Below, piece after piece: positions 1 through 5,293 of a stretch of 6,140 nucleotides of DNA. Position 1 is the stretch's first letter. Each line of letters opens with the position of its first letter. The notes below the pieces were generated by a model, which saw only the letters and a list, made by a program, of their open reading frames with translations, did no database searches and was not told the DNA's origin. Made by a program: the position numbers and the translations under genes. The stretch lies in the NCBI GenBank assembly GCA_016191715.1, contig JACPVN010000422.1, forward strand, positions 1-6,140, read 5' to 3'. Source of the DNA: Ignavibacteriota bacterium. GTDB lineage: Bacteria; Bacteroidota; Ignavibacteria; UBA10030; SZUA-254.

Positions 1-846
1 ACAAATTTTCTTCTTGCAGGTGATTACAATATTTATGGAAGTACTGAAGCCGCGTATCAAACACTCATTGCAAGCACGTCGGATAATGATGGAAGAGTGA
101 AAGACCCGCTCAACATGACAGGGATATGGAATCAATCTCTATACGCCGCATACCATACACAAGCTCCGCAATCGTACAACGGTGGAATGGATGACCGCTT
201 TGATATGCTTCTTCCGTCGTACGCGTTGTATGATGACAATATGATTCTCTCATCCTACAAAGCATTTGGTAACGATGGACAACATTACAACGCGAGCATC
301 AATCGTCTCCCGAACTATGCGGTTCCCGATAGTGTAGCGAATGGATTGTATTACGCCGCCGACCATATTCCGGTGGTTTGTAATTTTGTTTTCCCTGATA
401 CGATTGCTTCCGTTTTGATGAGCCTAACTGTCAGAACAGGGTGGAACATAGTTTCGCTTCCATTGGCGCCAAACAATGCAGTCAAGTCAGTTTTGTTTCC
501 CAATGCGGCATCAAACGCGTATTACTACAACAATCCGAATGGATATTTTTATGATGTTACGCTCAGGTCGAAGGTTGGCTATTGGATAAAATTCAACGCC
601 GATGAGACAACCCAAGTAGTTGGGAAGTTACGCGGTATTGATACTATCAATGTTACAACCGGATGGAATCTCATCGGTGCGGCTGACCATGATGTTGCTG
701 TCTCGCAGTTGGACATTTTACCAATAGGAATTATTGACTCACCATTTTATGAATTCGATTTGATGTATCAACCGGCAGATACGATACGACGTGGGAGAGG
801 ATATTTTGTAAAGGTGAATGCAAACGGGAAAATAATTATCCAATAG
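1..846 (+). CDS. Secreted endonuclease/exonuclease/phosphatase-family protein, C-terminal part (5' end outside window)
   Basis: Frame 1 is open from the first base to the TAG at 844-846, so 281 codons of a longer gene are visible; the GTG at 97 is internal and not the true start. Codons 7-10 read GDYN, a variant of the GDFN motif of the EEP (DNase I-like) fold. A DDRFDMLL segment follows at about codons 64-71, and ADHIPV with the family's terminal Asp-His lies at nt 358-375. These are the last catalytic blocks of the EEP fold; the N-terminal half is missing from view. After the enzyme domain come two related beta-rich repeats, TGWNIVSLPL...GYWIKF and TGWNLIGAAD...GYFVKV, ending in GKIIIQ. This type of duplicated GWN domain is common at the C-terminus of exported proteins in Ignavibacteria-like bacteria, so the enzyme is probably extracellular. 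The substrate (nucleic acid or phosphoester) cannot be told. EEP assignment is fairly secure; export is inferred. Confidence 0.85.
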   Translation, partial: TNFLLAGDYNIYGSTEAAYQTLIASTSDNDGRVKDPLNMTGIWNQSLYAAYHTQAPQSYNGGMDDRFDMLLPSYALYDDNMILSSYKAFGNDGQHYNASINRLPNYAVPDSVANGLYYAADHIPVVCNFVFPDTIASVLMSLTVRTGWNIVSLPLAPNNAVKSVLFPNAASNAYYYNNPNGYFYDVTLRSKVGYWIKFNADETTQVVGKLRGIDTINVTTGWNLIGAADHDVAVSQLDILPIGIIDSPFYEFDLMYQPADTIRRGRGYFVKVNANGKIIIQ

Positions 847-872
847 AATATAGTTGGACGGCTTTAATCAAA

Positions 873-918
873 TTGATTCTTTCCTCGTTATTTTCTATTT
901 TCCTTCAATCGAAAATAG
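873..918 (+). promoter_or_regulatory. Candidate promoter and start-adjacent hairpin before the 919 gene
   Basis: TTGATT (873-878) and TATTTT (896-901) are separated by 17 bases and match the sigma70 consensus at four positions each. An 8-bp perfect inverted repeat, CTATTTTC (895-902) and GAAAATAG (911-918) with an 8-base loop, ends directly at the ATG at 919. No Shine-Dalgarno sequence is visible. A transcript starting a few bases after the -10 box would lack the left arm of the hairpin, so the two signals may be alternatives. Both are weak AT-rich matches. Confidence 0.25.
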
Positions 919-1950
919 ATGAATATTGCAAAACACATACAACTCCGTCTTCGGGAAAATCTTTTAGCAATTCTTTCCTCGAATCATAAAGAAAAAGAAC
1001 TGAACGGATTTGTCGCTGTGTGTCATGCACTTGCTTATTCATTTCTACAAAAGAAAATATCTTATCTAAACGTCAGCCATCCGCTTTTAGGATTGAGCCA
1101 ATCGGACATTGCGTATGATTGTATCGCAGAATTATTCCATCGCAATGAACAGGGAAAATATTTCCAACTTGAAAGTTATTTTGCATCATTAAGTATAGAA
1201 CAAGTTTCTGATGCAGAATTATTATCTCATCTTCGTCGTTTGGTTTGCTCGAAAGTCAACAACAATCTTTACAGGATGTATTTTGATGCAGACCCGATAA
1301 ACGGTAAAATACTCCGTAATATAAAAGTTGCCATTACGGCTCTCTCTAATTTTGTCTATGTAGAACGATATGGTGAGGTTTACCTTGTCCCGAGTCTCGT
1401 CAATCCATGCTTCCATTTACCTCTTGTAGAACAAGAAACACTTTTGACCGAATTGAGAACACAAATCCGCCGGACGGAATTTATCCCTGAATTACTTGGA
1501 AAACTCTCCGTGTTTCTTAGGAACCAACAAACGTTTAGCAAAGTAATTCCTCTGATTGAAGTTGTCAGATTGATTCGAACAATTTATTGTAGTGATTTTC
1601 AACTCGTCGAAACATCGGATTCTGCCGAATCACAAATGTTGATTAACGATGCAGAAAGAATTATCCGTGCAGTCTGTTCAGAAAAGAAAAATGAGTTGAA
1701 ACTTCATTATGTTGAAAAAGGCAAAACTACGGAGAGAGTATTCGATGAATATTTCATCGCTGTTGAACGTTACCTGATACTTGTTTTGCTGCGAAAAGAT
1801 GGATACGGCGATTCCCTGTATGAAACATTACAATCAATGAACCCAATGCTCACACCGAAAGAATACAAGAAACAACACAAAAACATTCTTGAATATCTCT
1901 CACGCGAAACTAAAGTAGCCGTCACCGAAAGATTAAAAAAGGAAATGTAA
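919..1950 (+). CDS. Unrecognised 343-residue protein, possibly a divergent sigma-like factor
   Basis: This is an ATG-started, uninterrupted 343-codon gene, 72 bp after the EEP gene and on the same strand. No signal peptide or membrane segment is visible, so it is probably a cytoplasmic, mainly helical protein. I do not recognise the family with certainty. The first 170 residues contain a block (GLSQSDIAYDCIAELF, then a polar stretch, then LLSHLRRLVCSKVNNNLYRMYFDADP) that faintly resembles region 2 of ECF sigma factors, where an acidic 'DIAQD' helix is followed by a basic helix. No clear region-4 helix-turn-helix could be placed at the C-terminus, which ends in a charged helix. The better argument is context: the next gene encodes a zinc-finger membrane anti-sigma-like protein, and sigma/anti-sigma genes are usually neighbours. 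Coding status is firm; the sigma-like role is a hypothesis. Confidence 0.85.
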   Translation: MNIAKHIQLRLRENLLAILSSNHKEKELNGFVAVCHALAYSFLQKKISYLNVSHPLLGLSQSDIAYDCIAELFHRNEQGKYFQLESYFASLSIEQVSDAELLSHLRRLVCSKVNNNLYRMYFDADPINGKILRNIKVAITALSNFVYVERYGEVYLVPSLVNPCFHLPLVEQETLLTELRTQIRRTEFIPELLGKLSVFLRNQQTFSKVIPLIEVVRLIRTIYCSDFQLVETSDSAESQMLINDAERIIRAVCSEKKNELKLHYVEKGKTTERVFDEYFIAVERYLILVLLRKDGYGDSLYETLQSMNPMLTPKEYKKQHKNILEYLSRETKVAVTERLKKEM

Positions 1951-1986
1951 TATGTCGCGAAGTATTTATTGCTTCCTCCAATGCCT

Positions 1987-2056
1987 TGTCATTCCTGCGA
2001 AAGCAGGAATCCATTCCATCAGGTTAATTGGATTCCGCATTAAATGCGGAATGACA
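1987..2056. repeat. Palindromic ATTCC/GGAAT element D (two hairpins, 70 bp)
   Basis: The element begins TGTCATTCC (1987-1995) and ends with its reverse complement GGAATGACA (2048-2056). Inside are two perfect hairpins: ATTCCTGC-GAAA-GCAGGAAT (1991-2010, with a GNRA-type loop) and ATTCCGCAT-TAA-ATGCGGAAT (2032-2052). It resembles the widespread ATTCC(N)GGAAT intergenic repeats, of which neisserial dRS3 is an example; their accidental translation gives the familiar 'VIPAKAGIHS' peptide. It fills the gap between the sigma-like and anti-sigma-like genes and could fold in a shared transcript. Confidence 0.85.
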
Positions 2057-2084
2057 GAGCAAATTTGTTTGCCACACATTCAGC

Positions 2085-2117
2085 AAGAGGAACCAAATGC
2101 AACAAGTATATTGATAG
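2085..2117 (+). promoter_or_regulatory. SD-like AAGAGG, five-codon leader ORF and stop-stop-start junction
   Basis: AAGAGG (2085-2090) lies 6 bases before an ATG at 2097. That ATG opens a minimal frame MQQVY ending in TGA (2112) and TAG (2115), directly followed in the same frame by the ATG of the anti-sigma-like gene (2118). The main ATG has no Shine-Dalgarno of its own, so ribosomes may load at 2097 and reinitiate at 2118. This is inferred from sequence arrangement only. Confidence 0.3.
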
Positions 2118-3500
2118 ATGAATCATATAGATGAACATATAATTGAACTGTACGTTTTAAGTGCAAAAGAAGTACAGGTACAAACGGACGAAATTGAACA
2201 ACATCTTCGAGAATGTTTCAGTTGTGCATCGTATGCAGAACAACTGAAAGCATTATATGAAGAGGCAGAAAAGAATTTTCTTCAACAACCTGAACTTGAA
2301 CTGAAACAAGTATCCGCGCTTGTGAAAGCAGAACAGGAACAAATCTTTACAGAACTTCCTGTAAGATATGAACCGGAAAATCTTCAGTTAACACGTTGGG
2401 AAAAGGTAAAACACTTCACAAGAAAGAGAAGAAAGCCGCTCGCTTATAGTAGTACAACTCTTTCCATGCTTGCAATGGTGATGATGCTTAATAATTATTA
2501 CTTCAAGAGTGACAAACCGGATTCTGTTCGTCTCGACGATGCTTCTCAATCTATGATTGTGATGAACAGAGCAAATGATGAGTTGTGGAGAAAGACATGG
2601 TTTGGTGAAACCGGTTTAGTAAATAGTGAAGTAACATACAACATCTCTTTTTCAACAGTTGCTGATTTGAATAATGATGGCAAAAAAGAAATTATTTCTA
2701 TCATCCCAAAGTTATTTGAAGTAAATGAGCCAAAAAACATTCTCAGCATATTCGATGAAAAAGGGAATGTTGTGATGAAAAATCAACTTGGGCATGAGGT
2801 TACTCATCGGGGCACTCATTATCCGGTTCATTTTGAAACACGAGGTCTTATTGTCGGTGATTTTGGAAACAATGGGCAACAAGAAATCATAGTTGGATTA
2901 TTTCACTGGAACTCTCCCTATTGTTTGCTTCGATTGAATCGTTATGGTGAAACAATAGGAGAGTATTGGCACTACGGACATTTTTGGGGAGTTCATTCGT
3001 ACGATATTGATGATGACGGAAACAACGAAATAGTTCTTTGTGGAATAAACGACAATGAAAGAAAATCCATTTTAGTAGTTCTTGACCCCGAAAAGATAGT
3101 GGGACGGACAGAAAGCAGTGTGAATCCCGGCTTTGGTTATCGTATTTCTAATGCGGAGAAACATTACATGATGTTTCCACGAAACGAATTAGACAGCATT
3201 TATGACCTCAAGCCGAGAGTATGGAAGATTATGAATTACGATAAAAAATATTTGAATGTAGAATTAGGGAGTAATGACAATTATAAATATGCAATGGGAG
3301 CGACGTTGACAAAAAACCTGAACGTAGTCAATGTTATTCCGTATGATTACACCAAACAATTGTACCGTTCACTCCTGAACGAAGGAAAACTCCAAATCCC
3401 TGAATCAACATTCGTCGTAACATACATTGAAGGCGTTCGATACTGGGATGGAAAAGAGTGGAAGAAAGAACCGGTGAGAGTGCAACTCTCCTTACCATAA
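2118..3500 (+). CDS. Membrane anti-sigma-like protein: zinc finger, one TM helix, FG-GAP/VCBS-type extracytoplasmic repeats
   Basis: This 460-residue protein has three parts. Residues 3-40 form a zf-HC2/anti-sigma zinc finger: His29, Cys33 and Cys36 make HxxxCxxC, with His3 or His7 as the likely further ligand. A basic stretch (KHFTRKRRK, about 98-106) precedes a single membrane helix at about 108-128, which predicts a cytoplasmic zinc finger and an exported C-terminus. The outside part has three Asp/Asn-rich loops each followed by a beta strand, DLNNDGKKEI (183-192), GDFGNNGQQEI (247-257) and DIDDDGNNEI (296-305), typical of FG-GAP/VCBS beta-propeller repeats that bind calcium. In known anti-sigma proteins the zinc finger holds a sigma factor at the membrane until a signal arrives; here the preceding 919-1950 product would be the candidate partner. 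The ATG at 2118 is supported because the zinc finger starts almost at once. Domain calls are good; the partner and signal are inferred. Confidence 0.88.
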   Translation: MNHIDEHIIELYVLSAKEVQVQTDEIEQHLRECFSCASYAEQLKALYEEAEKNFLQQPELELKQVSALVKAEQEQIFTELPVRYEPENLQLTRWEKVKHFTRKRRKPLAYSSTTLSMLAMVMMLNNYYFKSDKPDSVRLDDASQSMIVMNRANDELWRKTWFGETGLVNSEVTYNISFSTVADLNNDGKKEIISIIPKLFEVNEPKNILSIFDEKGNVVMKNQLGHEVTHRGTHYPVHFETRGLIVGDFGNNGQQEIIVGLFHWNSPYCLLRLNRYGETIGEYWHYGHFWGVHSYDIDDDGNNEIVLCGINDNERKSILVVLDPEKIVGRTESSVNPGFGYRISNAEKHYMMFPRNELDSIYDLKPRVWKIMNYDKKYLNVELGSNDNYKYAMGATLTKNLNVVNVIPYDYTKQLYRSLLNEGKLQIPESTFVVTYIEGVRYWDGKEWKKEPVRVQLSLP

Positions 3501-3508
3501 ACCGACCG

Positions 3509-3594
3509 TAACCTTGCGAAGGTTTTTCTTGCAGAAAAACAGAATCGGAAAATGAGGAGTGTACGGGTTAATACTGAAAACCTTCGCAAGGTTA
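3509..3594. repeat. Palindromic repeat A1 (18-bp inverted ends)
   Basis: The left arm at 3509-3526 (TAACCTTGCGAAGGTTTT) is the exact reverse complement of the right arm at 3577-3594. Each arm is itself a near-palindrome around AACCTTnnnAAGGTT, so the element can form either one long stem or two short ones. It begins 9 bp after the stop of the anti-sigma-like gene, where it could end transcription between convergent genes, and it stands 2 bp from repeat B1. A related, degraded copy is A2. Confidence 0.85.
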
Positions 3595-3596
3595 AA

Positions 3597-3649
3597 TGTA
3601 GGTCGAATCGCCGATTCGACAATGTAGGATGAAATTCATTTCGTCCACA
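3597..3649. repeat. Palindromic repeat B1 (two-hairpin version)
   Basis: It starts TGTAGGTCGAATCG and holds the first two hairpins of the B family: GTCGAATCG-C-CGATTCGAC and GGATGAAA-TTCA-TTTCGTCC (one G-T position). The third hairpin seen in B2 and B3 is missing; the copy ends CCACA, close to the family end CCTACA. It begins 2 bp after A1 and ends 3 bp from the stop codon of the TumE-type pseudogene. Confidence 0.85.
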
Positions 3650-3979
3650 TTATCAGATTATTTTATAAAGAATATTCTCTATTTCATCTACTATCATTTG
3701 TAATGTTGGCTCTACACATGAAATGACAGAGCCATCATGTAAATGTTTATGTTGAGGATGTGAGGGAAGATGAGGATAATGAGGCGCATTGTCATAACGA
3801 AACAGCAATTTCGAACCATGAAAGTAATGATACGAATACATGTACTTCACAGGAACGAAGCCCACCGTATTAACAAACTCTCGAAAACTCAACATTGAGC
3901 CATCAATAAAATATAAGCGTGCTTTGATAAAACCGGAAACTCTGTGCGACAATCTTCTTCAATCTCGGTGGAGATGATA

Positions 3980-4003
3980 TAACGGCATGGAGAAATTATG
4001 TTT
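3980..4003. repeat. 24-bp direct repeat, left copy
   Basis: This copy starts TAACGGCATGG and ends TTATGTTT; it is identical to 4103-4126. The pair flanks the two-hairpin element C inside the TumE-type pseudogene and looks like a duplication made when the element arrived. Confidence 0.9.
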
Positions 4004-4102
4004 TTGCTCCACCAAGCGTCCCCGCTTGGTGTTGAATCCTAATAGTTTTGATGGTTCAGCGAGGACGCTGAACCGAGCGGTCGGGGTTCTCAGACAGTCT
4101 CG
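4004..4102. mobile_element. Two-hairpin element C inserted in the TumE-type gene
   Basis: Ninety-nine bases lie between the 24-bp direct repeats. They hold two perfect 9-bp hairpins: CACCAAGCG-TCCC-CGCTTGGTG (4010-4031) and GGTTCAGCG-AGGA-CGCTGAACC (4053-4074). The second hairpin read on the minus strand shares the core AGCGTCCYCGCT with the first, so the two are inverted relatives. No protein is encoded; it would have to be moved by a transposase supplied elsewhere, if it is mobile at all. Read through from the toxin start it adds an in-frame TGA. Confidence 0.6.
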
Positions 4103-4126
4103 TAACGGCATGGAGAAATTATGTTT
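4103..4126. repeat. 24-bp direct repeat, right copy
   Basis: Identical to 3980-4003. On the minus strand this copy encodes part of the toxin N-terminus (NIISPCR), so it is original gene sequence and one of the two copies is the duplicate. Confidence 0.9.
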
Positions 4127-4148
4127 CGTAACTCACCAAAGTACTCTT

Positions 4149-4448
4149 CTATGAACAAACAACAACATCCTCCAGTGATGCAAGTTGTTGCTGAATGTTG
4201 ATATAGAGTTGGTATTCACCAGCCCAATCAATAAAATCATCCTCATCGCTCATCTTACCTGTGGTAAAACGGGTAAAAAACTCCTGAGTGGAAAGCGAAT
4301 GTTTTTTTTCATAATCTGACAGACGTTGCTGTGTTCGTTCAGCCGCTTGATGTAAAAGAGATGATTCTCTTTCAAGTGCATGTTGCAACAATCCATTTAG
4401 ATGATTCTTTTTTAAACTATCGGTTGTTGATATGCTTATTTGTGTCAT
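4149..4448 (-). CDS. Antitoxin-side protein of the TumE-type module (intact)
   Basis: The gene is intact, 99 residues from the ATG at 4448; an in-frame TTG at 4469 would add seven residues. I prefer the ATG because MTQISIST is a typical opening of small antitoxins of this kind. The protein begins with a short beta-like segment, then a helical, glutamine/charge-rich middle (about residues 15-50). Its conserved-looking tail is YEKKHSLSTQEFFTRF, then an acidic stretch SDEDDFIDWAGEYQLY and a final helix. This tail resembles small proteins encoded beside TumE/DUF6516 toxins, where they neutralise the toxin. It lies directly upstream of the toxin remnant and overlaps its original start, which supports the antitoxin role more than the sequence alone does. 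A candidate promoter lies at 4480-4508. The partner toxin is broken, so the protein may now have nothing to neutralise unless it acts on a related toxin elsewhere. Confidence 0.75.
   Translation of the reverse strand: MTQISISTTDSLKKNHLNGLLQHALERESSLLHQAAERTQQRLSDYEKKHSLSTQEFFTRFTTGKMSDEDDFIDWAGEYQLYINIQQQLASLEDVVVCS
4167..4172 (-). promoter_or_regulatory. Shine-Dalgarno of the TumE-type gene, inside the antitoxin 3' end
   Basis: GGAGGA, read on the minus strand, lies 8 bases before TTG 4158. It is one of the strongest ribosome-binding sequences in the window and decides the TTG as the toxin start, within the last codons of the antitoxin gene. Confidence 0.6.
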
Positions 4449-4479
4449 ATTTCTTTTGTTCTTACTCAATTCTAAGAGT

Positions 4480-4508
4480 AATGTACAAAGTGAACAGGAG
4501 AGTTACAA
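4480..4508 (-). promoter_or_regulatory. Candidate promoter of the TumE-type operon
   Basis: On the minus strand, TTGTAA (4508-4503), 17 bases, then TACATT (4485-4480). Each box matches the sigma70 consensus at four of six positions. The same -10 hexamer and spacing occur before mntA. The ATG lies 31 bases further on. Confidence 0.4.
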
Positions 4509-4513
4509 CCTTA

Positions 4514-4594
4514 TGTAGGTCGAATCGCCGATTCGACAATGTAGGACGAAATTCATTTCGTCCCTGTGATGGTCGAAATAAATTTCGACCTACA
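4514..4594. repeat. Palindromic repeat B2 (complete three-hairpin copy)
   Basis: An 81-bp element with 11-bp perfect inverted ends, TGTAGGTCGAA (4514-4524) and TTCGACCTACA (4584-4594). It holds three hairpins: GTCGAATCG-C-CGATTCGAC (4519-4537), GGACGAAA-TTCA-TTTCGTCC (4544-4563) and GGTCGAAA-TAAA-TTTCGACC (4571-4590). It separates the two toxin-antitoxin modules, and its last bases give hepT its terminal stop codon. Confidence 0.9.
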
Positions 4595-4961
4595 ATAGCG
4601 ATTGTAAGTTTTTTATAAGAGAGGTAAACAAATCCATATACGAAGGAATCCTTTCATACACGTCATCTGCAATGCTTTCATCCTATGCGTGGACAGTTAG
4701 GTTTCTATCTTCCATCATTTGAAACCAACGATAATCGTCTTCGATAATTCCAATTTCAAATGCCTGTCTCAGACAATCTTTTGGTGACCGACAGACAATA
4801 CCCTGCTCACGCAAATATGTTTGCAAAGATTTCCATGTCAGTTCAACAGTCATTTCAAACCGTTTGATTGTTGAATCCCTGTTTGCAATCGTGAACTCGG
4901 ATTGAATAATTTCTTCTAATCGTGCTATCGAATTGCTAAGCGAGTTGTAAATTTCGTTCAA
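4590..4961 (-). pseudogene. hepT: HEPN toxin hepT (HI0074-type) with an amber codon at the motif tyrosine
   Basis: From TTG 4961 the frame runs 92 codons to a TAG at 4685-4683, then continues for 30 family-like codons (DESIADDVYERIPSY and onward) to a TAG at 4592-4590. The helical sequence RDSTIKRFEMTVELTWKSL, then REQGI and MMEDRNLTVH, is that of the HEPN 'nucleotidyltransferase substrate binding' family (HI0074/HepT). R86 and H91 form the RX4H ribonuclease motif; the tyrosine expected two residues after the histidine (RX4HXY) is the stop codon. In characterised MntA/HepT systems that tyrosine is AMPylated by MntA to neutralise the toxin. The truncated 92-residue form keeps Arg and His but lacks the final helix, so it is probably unfolded or inactive. 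The start overlaps mntA by 26 bp; TTG is the only start near the expected N-terminus. Recoding or a sequencing error cannot be excluded. Confidence 0.85.
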
Positions 4962-5250
4962 GTCCGATTTCTTTTGCTGTTTGAAGCACGCTTGTTTGGA
5001 ACGATTCCGATTTGTTCATCAGGTCAACAATCTCGATGGAGCGGAGTGTGGGGATTGAATCAACTTCAATAAGGATGCGAGACAAGGTTTGTGCAGGTAC
5101 CTTGGTACTTCCCATGATTCCAATGTCAATATCTGATGTAGAATGTGCAATTCCTTTTGCCCACGACCCGAAGAGGAAAATTCTGTACTCATCCGAAAGG
5201 TATCTCCGGAGAATCCGCACTATTTCCTGTATGATGAGAGAAACTTCCAT
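4936..5250 (-). CDS. mntA: MntA-type nucleotidyltransferase antitoxin (intact)
   Basis: A 104-residue minimal nucleotidyltransferase from the ATG at 5250; a TTG at 5271 would add seven residues but lies upstream of the candidate -10 box. The signature GSWAKGIAHSTSDID (Gly28-Ser29 ... Asp40-x-Asp42) matches the GSX10DXD motif, and Asp76 in IEIVDL is the likely third metal-binding residue. In characterised pairs this enzyme transfers AMP from ATP to the tyrosine of the HepT RX4HXY motif and blocks its RNase activity. The gene is upstream of hepT and overlaps it, the usual order of one known layout. All active-site residues seem present, so it could still be active although its target tyrosine has been lost next door. 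The main alternative is a stand-alone MNT enzyme with another substrate. Confidence 0.9.
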   Translation of the reverse strand: MEVSLIIQEIVRILRRYLSDEYRIFLFGSWAKGIAHSTSDIDIGIMGSTKVPAQTLSRILIEVDSIPTLRSIEIVDLMNKSESFQTSVLQTAKEIGLERNLQLA

Positions 5251-5261
5251 AATTCTGCATG

Positions 5262-5290
5262 AATGTAACAACCATTTCCATTACTTTCAA
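5262..5290 (-). promoter_or_regulatory. Candidate promoter of mntA-hepT, near-leaderless
   Basis: On the minus strand, TTGAAA (5290-5285; five of six consensus positions), 17 bases, then TACATT (5267-5262). The ATG at 5250 is only 11 bases beyond, so the transcript would have almost no leader, which fits the lack of a Shine-Dalgarno. The same -10 box and a nearby AGAATT occur before the TumE-type operon. Confidence 0.45.
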
Positions 5291-5293
5291 ATC

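Larger units (their letters stand above)
3653..4158 (-). pseudogene. tumE: Broken TumE-type (DUF6516-like) toxin gene, interrupted by a 123-bp insertion and a frameshift
   Basis: The C-terminal part (from 3952 down to the TGA at 3655-3653) is open and carries the family's recognisable core: GFIKARLYFIDGS, then FREFV, YSYHY and FRYDNAPHYP...HKH, then EPTL. The start of the family is missing from that frame, which has a TGA at 3961-3959. It is found upstream: TTG at 4158 begins FIEEYFGELRNIISPCRY, which fits the N-terminus of these toxins and follows a strong GGAGGA. That frame is then cut by a TGA inside an inserted element. Removing 123 bp (one 24-bp repeat copy plus 4004-4102) restores the frame through IISTEIEEDCRT. 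One further base is missing between about 3954 and 3940 to join GFIKAR. The repaired gene would have 127 codons plus stop, a normal length. The start overlaps the antitoxin end by 10 bp, so the pair was one operon. As it stands, no full toxin can be made. The family name is from memory of the motif. Confidence 0.75.

Noticed and set aside
866..890. Rho-independent terminator after the EEP gene
   Set aside because: The inverted repeat AATCA/TGATT has only five AT-rich pairs and no proper T run directly after it.
1222..1416. Minus-strand frame of 64 codons
   Set aside because: Lies wholly inside the plus-strand gene 919-1950 and shows no family features.
1952..2134. 60-codon plus-strand frame between the sigma-like and anti-sigma-like genes
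   Set aside because: Its centre is the accidental translation of palindromic element D (VIPAKAGIHS...CGMTE); it has no other recognisable content and overlaps the anti-sigma start.
2546..2749. Minus-strand frame of 67 codons
   Set aside because: Antisense to the well-supported anti-sigma-like gene, no motif.
3347..3622. Minus-strand frame of 91 codons
   Set aside because: Made of antisense anti-sigma sequence plus translated repeats A1 and B1.
4331..4618. Plus-strand frame of 95 codons
   Set aside because: Antisense to the antitoxin gene and then translated repeat B2 (SNRRFDNVGRNSFRP).
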